From NCBI RefSeq assembly GCF_002179965.1, contig NZ_NGUQ01000013.1, positions 1 through 64,000 of the forward strand: a stretch of DNA of 64,000 nucleotides, written 5' to 3'. Positions 1 to 8,519 of the stretch are shown one piece after another. Position 1 is the first letter of the stretch. Each line of letters begins with the position of its first letter. Source of the DNA: Pandoraea sp. PE-S2T-3 (GTDB lineage Bacteria; Pseudomonadota; Gammaproteobacteria; Burkholderiales; Burkholderiaceae). The notes below the pieces were generated by a model. It did not search any database and had not been told where the DNA came from. It was given only the letters and a program-made list of their open reading frames with translations. A program made the position numbers and the translations under genes.

Positions 1-79
1 TTTGAACTTCGCTTCGTCGCATTATTACCGCGCCGTCGCTTCGTTTTCTGCGTCGCTGCATCAGCAGCAGAGAAGTGAG

Positions 80-108
80 ATTATGTCGCAGCTTCTCGTC
101 GTCGTCAA
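80..108 (-). promoter_or_regulatory. Sigma-70 promoter P2 reading left
   Basis: On the minus strand TTGACG (103-108) and CATAAT (80-85) are separated by exactly 17 bp. An A-run lies just upstream of the -35 box, as in an UP element. There is no ORF start downstream within the window, which fits a stable-RNA promoter. Confidence 0.65.
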
Positions 109-244
109 CAGTTTTTTTCGCTTCTTTTCGTTCGTCGCCGTAGCGACTCACAAGCTCCAAAACCACTAACCACCGGGCTTTCCAGCCCGTCGCATCTTCC
201 TGCTTCGCCGCTTTCGCTGCGTCGCTGTCGTTGCGAGAGACGGA

Positions 245-273
245 ATATTAGTGAAAACCCCGAACGCTGGCAA
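245..273 (-). promoter_or_regulatory. Sigma-70 promoter P1 reading left
   Basis: On the minus strand TTGCCA (268-273) and TAATAT (245-250) are separated by 17 bp. AT-rich DNA at 274-300 lies in the UP-element position. It lies about 165 bp upstream of promoter P2 and reads the same way, so the two form a tandem promoter pair. Confidence 0.55.
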
Positions 274-304
274 GCACTTTGTGAAAATAATTTGAAAAGC
301 CATG

Positions 305-332
305 AAAAAGCCCCGTCGCGACGGGGCTTTTT
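305..332. terminator. Bidirectional intrinsic terminator
   Basis: A perfect inverted repeat AAAAAGCCCCGTCG / CGACGGGGCTTTTT, 14 bp per arm, with A and T runs on the flanks. It follows the stop of the binding-protein gene at 356 on the minus strand and insulates it from the promoters to the left. Confidence 0.9.
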
Positions 333-355
333 CCTTATTCCACGCACCTGAGCGG

Positions 356-1156
356 TTACTTTTTGCCGAAGTAGCGCTGATAAATGGTGTCGTACGTGCC
401 GTCGGCCTTGATCGCTTCGATCCCTTTGTTGATCTTCGCGAGCAACTCGGCATCGCCCTTGCGCACAGCAATCCCGTAATACTCCTTCGGGAAGTTGCTG
501 TCCGCCACGGTGCGCAGGCTGGCGTTGGGATTGTTCGCGATGAAGTTCACCACGACGCCGTTATCGGCCACCACCGCATCGACACCGCCGGCTTCCAGTT
601 CCTTCATGGCGAGCGGCGTGCCCTCGAAGCGTTTCACCGCCGGGTTGTTCTTGCCCATCAGCTTCTGCACGACTTCATCGCCCGTCGTGGCCGTCTGTAC
701 CCCCACCTTGAGCGACTTCAGATCGTCAAAACTCTTCACGCTCGAGTTGGCCGGCACGGCAATCAGTTGCGACGCTTCGAAATAAGGCGTCGAGAAGTCC
801 ATTTGCTTGCGGCGCTCATCGGTAATCGTGATCGCCGAGATCAGGATGTCGCGATCGCCCTGCACCAGTGAATTGAAAATGCCCTCGAACGGCGTGTTGA
901 TGAAACGCACCGCAATACCCGCCTTGTCGGCGACGGCCTTCATCACATCGATATCGAAGCCGGCAATCTGCCGGGTGTCGGTTTCATATTCGAACGGCGC
1001 ATAGGCCGCGTCCGAACCCACGACGTAGACAGGCTGGGAGCCATCCGGCCCGACCGAGCGGCCGGCAGCCGTTTCTTCTTTCTTCCCGCAGGCACCCAAC
1101 AACAGCCCGGAAGACACTACCAGGGCCAGCGCAAATGCACGTCGCTTCATCGACAT
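356..1156 (-). CDS. Polar amino-acid ABC transporter substrate-binding lipoprotein
   Basis: A 266-residue extracytoplasmic solute-binding protein of family 3, which delivers a polar or basic amino acid to an ABC importer. The N-terminus has positive residues, a hydrophobic stretch and a lipobox ending at Cys23 (L-G-A-C), so it should be an inner- or outer-membrane-anchored periplasmic lipoprotein. The family core is visible as YAPFEY near residue 53 and GFDIDVMKAVADKAGI near 66. The ATG at 1156 is preceded by AAGGA at a suitable distance; an internal Met3 is a weaker alternative. No permease or ATPase gene is adjacent, so it either works with a distant transporter or is an orphan. The exact ligand is not readable from the sequence. 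Confidence 0.9.
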   Translation of the reverse strand: MSMKRRAFALALVVSSGLLLGACGKKEETAAGRSVGPDGSQPVYVVGSDAAYAPFEYETDTRQIAGFDIDVMKAVADKAGIAVRFINTPFEGIFNSLVQGDRDILISAITITDERRKQMDFSTPYFEASQLIAVPANSSVKSFDDLKSLKVGVQTATTGDEVVQKLMGKNNPAVKRFEGTPLAMKELEAGGVDAVVADNGVVVNFIANNPNASLRTVADSNFPKEYYGIAVRKGDAELLAKINKGIEAIKADGTYDTIYQRYFGKK

Positions 1157-1238
1157 CGTCTCGTCCTTGCTGAAAAAACCGGCAGCCTAACATACGACGG
1201 CCTCCAAAAAGGAGGCCGTCCCAGTTTCTCACTCAATT

Positions 1239-2018
1239 TCAGCGATGCTTGAAAACCGGCTTACGTTTTTCAACAAACGCCGCCATGCCTTCCTTCTGAT
1301 CTTCAAGCGCGAACAGCGAATGGAACAGACGGCGCTCGAATTGCACGCCTTCATCCAATGTCGATTCGAAAGCGCGATTCACCGCTTCCTTGGCTGCCAT
1401 CACCACCGGCAGCGAGTATTCGCAAATCGTATTGGCCGCGCCCAGCGCTTCATCGAGCAGCGTCGCGACCGGCACCACGCGCGACACCAGCCCGGCACGC
1501 TCTGCTTCGGCGGCGTCCATGAAACGCGCCGTCAGGCACATGTCCATGGCCTTCGCCTTCGACACCGCGCGCGTCAGGCGCTGCGTGCCGCCTGCGCCCG
1601 GGATCACGCCGAGCTTGATTTCCGGCTGGCCGAACTTGGCGTTGTCCGCAGCGATGATGAAATCGCACATCATGGCCAACTCACACCCGCCGCCCAGCGC
1701 AAAACCCGAGACCGCCGCGATCACCGGCTTGCGGATGCGGCGCACCGTCTCCCAGTTACGCGTGATGTAGTCGCCCTTGAAGACATCGGCGAACGTGTAC
1801 TTCGACATCATGCCGATGTCGGCGCCCGCCGCGAATGCCTTCTCGCTGCCCGTGATCACCATGCAGCCGATCGCCTCATCGGCGTCGAACGCCGTCAGCG
1901 CAGCGCCCAGCTCATCCATCAGCGCGTCGTTCAGCGCGTTGAGGGCCTTCGGGCGGTTCAGCGTGATCAGACCGACGCGGCCACGCGTCTCCACCAGAAT
2001 GTTCTCGTACGTCGTCAT
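1239..2018 (-). CDS. paaF: Enoyl-CoA hydratase (crotonase family), probable PaaF
   Basis: A 259-residue crotonase-fold enzyme that adds water to trans-2-enoyl-CoA. Both catalytic glutamates of the short-chain enoyl-CoA hydratases are in place: one in [11 protein letters not shown] and one in [16 protein letters not shown]. The oxyanion-hole segments KAFAAGADI and ALGGG are also conserved. It is divergent from paaN, and in Burkholderia the gene in this position is annotated paaF, the hydratase acting on 2,3-dehydroadipyl-CoA in phenylacetate breakdown. The protein also resembles general fatty-acid hydratases closely, so the specific Paa role rests on the neighbourhood. GAGG lies just before the ATG. 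Confidence 0.85.
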   Translation of the reverse strand: MTTYENILVETRGRVGLITLNRPKALNALNDALMDELGAALTAFDADEAIGCMVITGSEKAFAAGADIGMMSKYTFADVFKGDYITRNWETVRRIRKPVIAAVSGFALGGGCELAMMCDFIIAADNAKFGQPEIKLGVIPGAGGTQRLTRAVSKAKAMDMCLTARFMDAAEAERAGLVSRVVPVATLLDEALGAANTICEYSLPVVMAAKEAVNRAFESTLDEGVQFERRLFHSLFALEDQKEGMAAFVEKRKPVFKHR

Positions 2019-2344
2019 CCTCTTGTTCCTCCAGTCAAAGTCTCGTCTTGTGATTCAGGGGCTGGCATCTGCGCGACACTTATAACAGTAGCGTCGGCGC
2101 AGTCACCGGAAACAGCCGTAAGGCATAAGGCGATGGGCACGCTGCCGGTTCGCAGCAGCGCGGCGGCGCGGGCGGCAGACCATGGATTGCGGCCGGCCGG
2201 GCGTCGACTGTAGTGGATAGGCATGATGCCATCGTTCCCCTGCCCACGCATCTCCCGTTCCGCCATGCAAACGGCCCGCCAGACGTCGCCCCGCCGCCCA
2301 TTCGCACCACCGAAAAATTCGGGGAAAACCCGGCGTCATGACCT

Positions 2345-2392
2345 GCCACGCCCGAAAGATTTGATGCTATATTAACAAACCAACCGGTCGGT
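2345..2392 (+). promoter_or_regulatory. paaN promoter with TetR/PaaR-type operator
   Basis: The gap between the divergent paaF-like gene and paaN (2019-2519) has no gene. It contains an extended -10 TGC-TATATT (2365-2373). It is followed at 2379-2392 by ACCAACCGGTCGGT, an inverted repeat around CCGG with one mismatch per half-site, placed over the expected transcription start. Such CCGACCGGTCGG-like palindromes are typical operators of TetR repressors, and phenylacetate genes of Burkholderia are controlled by the TetR protein PaaR. No regulator gene is in the window; binding by PaaR is inferred. Confidence 0.65.
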
Positions 2393-2519
2393 CAATTAAT
2401 GTTGATCGCTACCGAATGACAGCATGCCGTCTCCGCCGCCCGCAAGTCCTCGCTCGCGAGGGGGTGCGGGCAGACAGCGAACCCGCCAGCCGCACTCCGA
2501 TACGGATAGACCCGCCACC

Positions 2520-4214
2520 ATGACCCATCCCCTCTTCGCCAAACACCAAGAGACCCTTGAGCGCGCCCTTCAGGCCATCGCCACGCGTGGTTACTGGAGT
2601 CCGTTTACCGAAATGCCGAGCCCGCGCGCCTATGGCGAGACGGCCGCTGCCGACGGTGAAGCCGCCTTCAAGCAGTATCTGAACGCCGCCTTCCCGCTCG
2701 AACAGCGCGGCAGCACCGGCAGCGCCGGTCAGGAAGCCTCGCCGTTCGGCTTCGCGCTCGGCACGACCTACCCCGGCTTCGAAATCGACACCCTGCTCGC
2801 CCGCGTGAGCGAAGCGCACAAGACGTACCGCGCCGCCACCCCGGACGCCTGGGTCGGTGTGTCGCTCGAGATTCTCAAACGCCTGAACGCACGCAGCTTC
2901 GAAATGGCCAACGCCGTGATGCACACGACCGGTCAGGCCTTCATGATGGCGTTCCAGGCCGGCGGCCCGCACGCACAAGATCGCGGCCTCGAAGCCGTGG
3001 CCTATGCATGGGACGAACTGCGCCGCATTCCCGCCGACGCCTACTGGGAAAAGCCGCAGGGCAAGAACCCGCCGCTCGCGATGGAAAAGCGCTACACCGT
3101 CGTGCCGCGCGGCGTCGCGCTGGTGCTCGGCTGCTGCACGTTCCCGACGTGGAACGGCTACCCCGGCCTGTTCGCCAGCCTCGCCACCGGCAACGCCGTG
3201 ATCGTCAAGCCGCACCCGGGCGCGATTCTGCCGCTCGCCATCACCGTGAAGATTGCCCGTGAAGTGCTGGCCGAAGCCGGCTTCGATCCGGACGTGGTGA
3301 CGCTCGCCGCGACCAACCCGAACGACGGCGAAATCGTCCAGCAACTGGCCAAGCGCGGCGAAGTGCGCGTGATCGACTTCACCGGCAGCACGGCCAACGG
3401 CGACTGGCTCGAAACCAACGCCCGTCAGGCGCAGGTCTACACAGAGAAGGCCGGCGTGAACCAGATCGTGATCGACTCGGCAGACGACCTCAAGGGCGTG
3501 GCACGCAACATCGGCTTCTCGCTCGCCCTGTACTCGGGCCAGATGTGCACGGCACCGCAGAACATCTACATCCCGCGTGACGGCATCCAGACGGCCGAAG
3601 GCAAGGTGTCGTTCGACGACGTTGTCGCCGCCATTGCCGGCAGCGTGCAAAAGACGTGCAGCGACCCGGCCAAGGCCGTCGAACTGCTCGGCGCCATTCA
3701 GAACGAAGGTGTGCTCGCCCGGATCGACGAAGCCCGCAAGGTCGGCCGCGTCGTGCTCGACAGCCAGACGCTGCAACACCCGGCCTTCGCCGACGCCCGC
3801 GTGCGCACGCCGCTGATCGTGGCGCTCGATGTGGCCGACGAAGCCGTCTACACCCGTGAATGGTTCGGCCCGATCGCCTTCGTGATCGCCGTGGACAGCG
3901 GCAAGCAAGCCTTCGAACTGGCCGGCCGCATCGCCGCCGAACATGGCGCACTGACGCTGTCGGCCTACACGACGTCTGCCGAAGGAGAAGCGCAGGCACT
4001 CGACGCCTCCATCGAAGGCCGCGTGGCCCTGTCGCTGAATCTGACCGGCGGTGTGTTCGTGAACCAGTCGGCGGCGTACTCGGACTACCACGGCACGGGC
4101 GGCAACCCGGCCGCCAACGCCAGCCTCGCCGACGCGGCCTTCGTGGCCAATCGCTTCCGTGTCGTGCAGAGCCGCCACCACGTGCCGGCCAAGTCCGACG
4201 CGGGCGCTGCCTAA
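2520..4214 (+). CDS. paaN: PaaN, aldehyde dehydrogenase of phenylacetate ring cleavage
   Basis: A 564-residue aldehyde dehydrogenase superfamily protein of the PaaN type (called paaZ in some Burkholderia annotations). It should oxidise the aldehyde formed when the oxepin-CoA ring is opened. ALDH landmarks are visible: VPRGVALVLGCCTFPTWNG, NAVIVKPHPGAILPLA, a FTGSTANGDWL cofactor segment and SGQMCTAPQNIYIP with the catalytic cysteine. E. coli PaaZ is longer because it carries a C-terminal hydratase domain. That domain is absent here, so ring opening must need a separate hydratase. The start chosen is the ATG before THPLFAKHQE; 32 upstream in-frame residues are Pro/Arg-rich and do not look like protein. 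The ribosome-binding site is weak. Confidence 0.9.
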   Translation: MTHPLFAKHQETLERALQAIATRGYWSPFTEMPSPRAYGETAAADGEAAFKQYLNAAFPLEQRGSTGSAGQEASPFGFALGTTYPGFEIDTLLARVSEAHKTYRAATPDAWVGVSLEILKRLNARSFEMANAVMHTTGQAFMMAFQAGGPHAQDRGLEAVAYAWDELRRIPADAYWEKPQGKNPPLAMEKRYTVVPRGVALVLGCCTFPTWNGYPGLFASLATGNAVIVKPHPGAILPLAITVKIAREVLAEAGFDPDVVTLAATNPNDGEIVQQLAKRGEVRVIDFTGSTANGDWLETNARQAQVYTEKAGVNQIVIDSADDLKGVARNIGFSLALYSGQMCTAPQNIYIPRDGIQTAEGKVSFDDVVAAIAGSVQKTCSDPAKAVELLGAIQNEGVLARIDEARKVGRVVLDSQTLQHPAFADARVRTPLIVALDVADEAVYTREWFGPIAFVIAVDSGKQAFELAGRIAAEHGALTLSAYTTSAEGEAQALDASIEGRVALSLNLTGGVFVNQSAAYSDYHGTGGNPAANASLADAAFVANRFRVVQSRHHVPAKSDAGAA

Positions 4215-4290
4215 GGCGGTCGGACGACACCCGAGCGACACAGCACCCTTATATATAGAGAGAGCGCGAACGCGCGCACCGGCAGCGGGA

Positions 4291-4309
4291 AGTCACTACC
4301 ATAGTGACT
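4291..4309. repeat. Perfect 8-bp inverted repeat between paaN and paaJ
   Basis: AGTCACTA-cca-TAGTGACT is a perfect dyad in the 192-bp gap between paaN and paaJ. There is no T-run after it, so it is not an ordinary terminator. It could be an operator for an internal promoter or an mRNA processing or stability hairpin. Confidence 0.5.
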
Positions 4310-4406
4310 CCTCGCGGCACGGTGGTACCGGTGACATCCGGGGCGATCACTGCCCGACGCCACCGCCCTGCGCGAACCCCGCCTTCCAAGACAGGAACGA
4401 GACATC

Positions 4407-5609
4407 ATGACCGAAGCCTTTATCTGCGACGCGATCCGCACCCCCATCGGCCGTTACGGCGGTGCCCTGAAGGACGTTCGCGCCGACAACCTCGGTGCCA
4501 TTCCCCTCAAGGCACTCATGGCGCGCAATCCGAACGTGGACTGGCGCGCGATCGATGACGTGATCTACGGCTGCGCGAATCAGGCCGGTGAAGACAACCG
4601 CAACGTCGCACGCATGGCCGCCCTGCTGGCCGAGTTGCCGATCGACGTGCCGGGCGCCACGCTCAACCGTCTGTGCGGCTCGGGCATGGATGCCATCGGC
4701 AGCGCCGCGCGCGCCATCAAGGCAGGCGAAGCCGGTCTGATGATCGCCGGCGGCGTCGAATCGATGACCCGCGCCCCGTTCGTGATGGGCAAGGCCGACA
4801 GCGCGTTTGCGCGTCAGGCCGCCATCTTCGACACGACCATCGGCTGGCGTTTCATCAACCCGTTGATGAAGGCGCAATACGGTGTGGACTCGATGCCGGA
4901 GACGGCCGAGAACGTCGCCGACGATTTCAAGATCAGCCGCGCCGACCAAGATCTGTTCGCGCTGCGCAGTCAGGAGAAGGCCGCTCGCGCGCAAGCCGAC
5001 GGCACGCTGGCTCAGGAAATCACGCCGGTCTCGATCGCCCAGAAGAAGGGTGACCCGATCGTCGTCGAACACGACGAGCATCCGCGCGCGACCAGCCTCG
5101 AATCGCTGGCCAAGCTCAAGGGCGTCGTGCGCCCGGACGGCACGGTGACCGCCGGCAATGCCTCGGGCGTGAACGACGGCGCCTGCGCCCTGCTGCTGGC
5201 CAGCGAAAGCGCCGCCAAGCTGCATGGCCTGACGCCGCGCGCTCGCGTGCTGGGGATGGCAACGGCAGGTGTGGCACCGCGCATCATGGGCATCGGCCCG
5301 GCGCCGGCGACCCTCAAGCTGCTCAAGCAACTCGGCATGACGCTCGACCAGTTCGACGTGATCGAATTGAACGAAGCGTTCGCGAGCCAAGGGCTGGCGG
5401 TGCTGCGTCAACTCGGCATTGCCGACGACGATGCCCGCGTGAACCCGAACGGCGGCGCCATTGCACTGGGCCATCCGCTCGGCGCTTCGGGCGCCCGTCT
5501 GGTAACGACCGCGATGTATCAACTGCACCGCACCGGTGGCCGCTACGCCCTGTGCACGATGTGCATCGGCGTGGGTCAGGGCATCGCCATCGCCATTGAG
5601 CGTGTCTGA
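4407..5609 (+). CDS. paaJ: 3-oxoadipyl-CoA / 3-oxo-5,6-dehydrosuberyl-CoA thiolase
   Basis: A 400-residue thiolase of the PcaF/PaaJ group. It cleaves 3-oxo-5,6-dehydrosuberyl-CoA and 3-oxoadipyl-CoA to release acetyl-CoA (and finally succinyl-CoA) in phenylacetate catabolism. The acylated cysteine is Cys90 in NRLCGSGMDA. The His of GGAIALGHPLGASGAR and Cys386 in CTMCIGVGQG complete the active site. The length is normal for the family. It sits third in the phenylacetate set, 192 bp after paaN and 86 bp before paaG. A role in the beta-ketoadipate pathway as PcaF is chemically possible, but the neighbours favour PaaJ. AGGA precedes the ATG. Confidence 0.92.
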   Translation: MTEAFICDAIRTPIGRYGGALKDVRADNLGAIPLKALMARNPNVDWRAIDDVIYGCANQAGEDNRNVARMAALLAELPIDVPGATLNRLCGSGMDAIGSAARAIKAGEAGLMIAGGVESMTRAPFVMGKADSAFARQAAIFDTTIGWRFINPLMKAQYGVDSMPETAENVADDFKISRADQDLFALRSQEKAARAQADGTLAQEITPVSIAQKKGDPIVVEHDEHPRATSLESLAKLKGVVRPDGTVTAGNASGVNDGACALLLASESAAKLHGLTPRARVLGMATAGVAPRIMGIGPAPATLKLLKQLGMTLDQFDVIELNEAFASQGLAVLRQLGIADDDARVNPNGGAIALGHPLGASGARLVTTAMYQLHRTGGRYALCTMCIGVGQGIAIAIERV

Positions 5610-5695
5610 TCGCACTTGAGTCCATTGGCGCGCGTGGCCATAACAACTGACGACTTGACCACGCGCCTGCACGAGACCCCCGGAGGAAGCCCCCG

Positions 5696-6478
5696 ATGAC
5701 TGCCACGATTCAACTGACGCTGGAAGCCAACGTCGCCACGATCACGCTCAACCGCCCGGAGAAGCTCAACAGCTTCACGCGGCAGATGCACGCCGAACTT
5801 CGCGATGCCCTCGACGCTGCACAGGCACAGGGCGCACGCGCCATTGTGCTGACCGGCGCCGGACGCGGTTTCTGCGCGGGACAGGATCTGGCGGACCTCG
5901 ACTTCACGCCGGGCGCCTCGACCGATTTGGGCGCGCTGATCGACGAGAACTTCAACCCGCTGGTGCGCAAGCTGCGCGCGATGCCGATGCCGGTGATTGC
6001 CGCCGTGAACGGCATCGCTGCGGGCGCGGGTGCCAATCTGGCGCTGGCTTGCGACATCGTGCTTGCCGCCAGTTCGGCGAACTTCCTGCAAGCGTTCGTG
6101 AAGATCGGCCTGCTGCCGGACACGGGTGGCACGTGGTTCCTGCCGCAACGTATCGGCATGGCACGGGCGATGGCGTTGGCGATGCTCGGCGACAAGCTCT
6201 CGGCGGAACAAGCCGCCGAGTGGGGTCTGATCTGGCGCTGTGTCGACGACGACGCGCTGACGGCCGAAGCCAACAAGCTCGCCACGAATCTCGCGACGCA
6301 ACCGACGCGCGCGCTCGCCACCATCAAGGAAGCGCTTTACGCATCGGCCACCAACACGCTCGACCAGCAGCTCGATCTCGAGCGCGATGGCCAGCGTGCG
6401 CTGGGCGCATCGTACGACTATGCCGAAGGCGTGAACGCGTTCCTGGAAAAGCGCGCGCCGAAGTTCGAAGGCCGTTAA
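5696..6478 (+). CDS. paaG: 2-(1,2-epoxy-1,2-dihydrophenyl)acetyl-CoA isomerase PaaG
   Basis: A 260-residue crotonase-fold isomerase that converts the ring epoxide of phenylacetyl-CoA to the seven-membered oxepin-CoA. Diagnostic PaaG features are FCAGQDLADL, GAGANLALACDIVLAA and KIGLLPDTGGTW. The last supplies the catalytic aspartate at the position where hydratases have glutamate. This separates it from the PaaF-like hydratase at 1239-2018. GGAGGAAG precedes the ATG. It lies between paaJ and paaI, all on the plus strand, and is probably co-transcribed. Confidence 0.92.
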   Translation: MTATIQLTLEANVATITLNRPEKLNSFTRQMHAELRDALDAAQAQGARAIVLTGAGRGFCAGQDLADLDFTPGASTDLGALIDENFNPLVRKLRAMPMPVIAAVNGIAAGAGANLALACDIVLAASSANFLQAFVKIGLLPDTGGTWFLPQRIGMARAMALAMLGDKLSAEQAAEWGLIWRCVDDDALTAEANKLATNLATQPTRALATIKEALYASATNTLDQQLDLERDGQRALGASYDYAEGVNAFLEKRAPKFEGR

Positions 6479-6604
6479 TTTTTCAGCACCGAAATAGCAT
6501 TCGAAGAAAAAGCAGCGACGCACACGAACCGCCAAAACCACACGCGCCGCGCGAGAGACCGGACCACAAGAAGACTTAATAAGACTGACGAGACGAGAGA
6601 CACC

Positions 6605-7069
6605 ATGAGCCTGACCGCCCCCGCAGGAAACGCCGCATCCCCGGAAACCCTGTCGCCCGAAGCCCTGGCCCGCGCCACCGGCGAAGCGATGTACAGCACC
6701 GACCGCGCCAGCCAGTGGCTCGGCATGGAGTTGCAGGAAGTGCGCCCGGGCTACGCGCGCATGACGATGCGCGTGCGCGACGAATTCCTCAACGGTCACG
6801 CGATCTGCCACGGTGGCCTCATGTTCACGCTGGCCGACTCGACCTTCGCATTCGCCTGCAACAGCTACAACATCAACACGGTCGCGGCCGGTTGCAGCAT
6901 CGAATTCCTGAAGCCGGTGTCCGGCGGTGACACGCTTACGGCCGAAGCGCAGGAACAACTGCTGTCGGGCCGTCACGGCATCTACGACATTCGCGTGACC
7001 AACTCGGCCGGCGAAGTGGTAGCGATGTTCCGCGGCAAATCCGCCCAGATCAAGGGCAGCGTCATCTGA
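6605..7069 (+). CDS. paaI: Hydroxyphenylacetyl-CoA thioesterase PaaI
   Basis: A 154-residue hotdog-fold thioesterase. The motif CHGGLMFTLADSTFAFACNS carries the catalytic acid (in ADS) of the PaaI family. PaaI hydrolyses CoA esters that stall in the phenylacetate pathway, such as ring-hydroxylated phenylacetyl-CoA, and so frees CoA. The first 20 residues are Ala/Pro-rich and variable. The gene is 126 bp after paaG and 80 bp before paaK in the same orientation. Confidence 0.92.
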   Translation: MSLTAPAGNAASPETLSPEALARATGEAMYSTDRASQWLGMELQEVRPGYARMTMRVRDEFLNGHAICHGGLMFTLADSTFAFACNSYNINTVAAGCSIEFLKPVSGGDTLTAEAQEQLLSGRHGIYDIRVTNSAGEVVAMFRGKSAQIKGSVI

Positions 7070-7084
7070 CGCCGTCTGGCAGTG

Positions 7085-7102
7085 CGCGAGCCCGTGCTCG
7101 CG
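7085..7102. repeat. Inverted repeat between paaI and paaK
   Basis: CGCGAGC-ccgt-GCTCGCG forms a 7-bp hairpin with a 4-base loop in the 80-bp paaI-paaK gap. No T-run follows. It is probably an mRNA hairpin that could set the relative level of paaK message. Confidence 0.45.
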
Positions 7103-7149
7103 AGCAAAACCAACAGTATGTGTAAGACGTAAGCCCCAAGGAGACAGAC

Positions 7150-8445
7150 ATGACCACCGCCTTGCCGCTCGATCCGATCGAGAAAGCGAGCCTCGACGAA
7201 CTGCGCGCCCTTCAGCTCCAACGCCTGAAGACCACGCTGCGGCATGCCTATGAGAACTCGCCGGTGTACCGGCGCAAGTTCGACGAGGCCGGCGTCCATC
7301 CGGATGATCTGAACACGCTGGCCGATCTGGCCAAGTTCCCGTTCACGACCAAGAAGGATCTGCGCGACAGCTATCCGTTCGGCATGTTTGCCGTGCCGAT
7401 GGAACAGGTCTCGCGCATTCACGCCTCGTCGGGCACGACGGGCAAGCCGACGGTGGTCGGTTACACGGCCAACGACATCAGCACGTGGGCCGATCTGGTG
7501 GCGCGCTCGATTCGCGCCTCGGGCGCACGTCGCGGCGACAAGGTGCATGTGAGCTACGGCTACGGCCTGTTCACGGGCGGCCTTGGCGCCCACTACGGTG
7601 CCGAACGTGCCGGCCTGACGGTGATTCCGTTCGGCGGCGGCCAGACCGAGAAGCAGGTGCAGCTGATTCAGGACTTCAAGCCCGACATCATCATGGTCAC
7701 ACCGAGCTACATGCTCGCGATTGCCGACGAGCTTGAGCGTCAGGGCATGGCGGCCTCCGAGTCGTCGCTGCGCATCGGTATCTTCGGCGCCGAGCCGTGG
7801 ACCAACGACATGCGTCTGGCGATCGAGAAGCGCATGGGCATCGACGCGGTCGACATCTACGGCTTGTCGGAAGTGATGGGCCCGGGTGTGGCGTGCGAAT
7901 GCGCGGAAACCAAGGACGGCCCGACGATCTGGGAAGATCATTTCTTCCCCGAAATCATCGATCCGGAAACCGGCGAAGTGGTGCCCGATGGCGAATTCGG
8001 CGAACTGGTGTTCACGTCGCTCACGAAGGAAGCGCTGCCGATCATCCGTTACCGCACGCGCGACCTGACGCGTCTGCTGCCGGGTACGGCACGCACGATG
8101 CGCCGCATGGAAAAGATCACCGGCCGCTCGGACGACATGATGATCATCCGTGGCGTGAACGTCTTCCCGTCGCAGATCGAAGAGTTGCTGCTGCGCCAGC
8201 CGGTGCTCTCGCCGCACTATCAGATCGTGCTGGACAAGGAAGGCCCGATGGACACGATGGAAGTGGACGTCGAAGCCGCCGTGGGCTGCCATGACGATGC
8301 GGCACTGAAGTCGGCAGGCAGCGAGCTCAAGCGCGACATCAAGACGCTGATCGGCGTGTCGTGCGCGGTGCGCGTGCGTCCGGTGGGCGGCATCGAGCGC
8401 TCGGTCGGCAAGGCACGCCGGGTGGTGGATAAGCGTCCGCGTTGA
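7150..8445 (+). CDS. paaK: Phenylacetate-CoA ligase
   Basis: A 431-residue adenylate-forming ligase that activates phenylacetate with ATP and CoA, the entry step of the pathway. The ATP-binding loop SSGTTGKP is at residues 93-100. IFGAEPWTN, DIYGLSEVMGPGVA and YRTRDLTRL are the adenylation core motifs, and the small C-terminal domain begins near KITGRSDDMMIIRGVN. The length matches the PaaK family. AAGGAG is placed well before the ATG. It is the last gene of the set and is followed by a clear terminator. Confidence 0.95.
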   Translation: MTTALPLDPIEKASLDELRALQLQRLKTTLRHAYENSPVYRRKFDEAGVHPDDLNTLADLAKFPFTTKKDLRDSYPFGMFAVPMEQVSRIHASSGTTGKPTVVGYTANDISTWADLVARSIRASGARRGDKVHVSYGYGLFTGGLGAHYGAERAGLTVIPFGGGQTEKQVQLIQDFKPDIIMVTPSYMLAIADELERQGMAASESSLRIGIFGAEPWTNDMRLAIEKRMGIDAVDIYGLSEVMGPGVACECAETKDGPTIWEDHFFPEIIDPETGEVVPDGEFGELVFTSLTKEALPIIRYRTRDLTRLLPGTARTMRRMEKITGRSDDMMIIRGVNVFPSQIEELLLRQPVLSPHYQIVLDKEGPMDTMEVDVEAAVGCHDDAALKSAGSELKRDIKTLIGVSCAVRVRPVGGIERSVGKARRVVDKRPR

Positions 8446-8475
8446 GCGACGCATTCCTCGCCAGTCGTTACTAAG

Positions 8476-8506
8476 AAAAAAGCCCGCGAAACTCGCGGGC
8501 TTTTTT
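8476..8506. terminator. Bidirectional terminator between paaK and mltA
   Basis: AAAAAAGCCCGCG-aaact-CGCGGGCTTTTTT, a perfect stem of 13 bp per arm counting the A/T runs. It can serve paaK (plus) and mltA (minus), whose ends face each other here. Confidence 0.95.
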
Positions 8507-8519
8507 CATCGGGCGTCTT

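Larger units (their letters stand above)
1..304 (-). other. Non-coding leader region, probably upstream of an rRNA operon
   Basis: No convincing gene is present. Read on the minus strand the region carries two good sigma-70 promoters about 165 bp apart with no protein start behind them, and it runs out of the left edge. Repeated GCAGCGACGAAGC-like and AGCAGCAG stretches resemble the leaders that precede 16S rRNA genes in Burkholderiaceae. This resemblance is from memory, not a search. A boxA element and the 16S start would be expected just outside the window, so the rRNA assignment is an inference. Confidence 0.45.

Noticed and set aside
302-871. Plus-strand ORF antisense to the binding-protein gene
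   Set aside because: It mirrors the real minus-strand gene, lacks a ribosome-binding site and recognisable motifs, and includes the terminator.
1245-2213. 322-residue plus-strand ORF opposite the enoyl-CoA hydratase
   Set aside because: It is His/Arg-rich, as expected for an antisense frame of GC-rich coding DNA; the minus strand has full catalytic motifs.
2409-4241. 610-residue minus-strand ORF opposite paaN
   Set aside because: Gly/Arg/His-rich shadow frame; paaN on the plus strand has all aldehyde dehydrogenase motifs.
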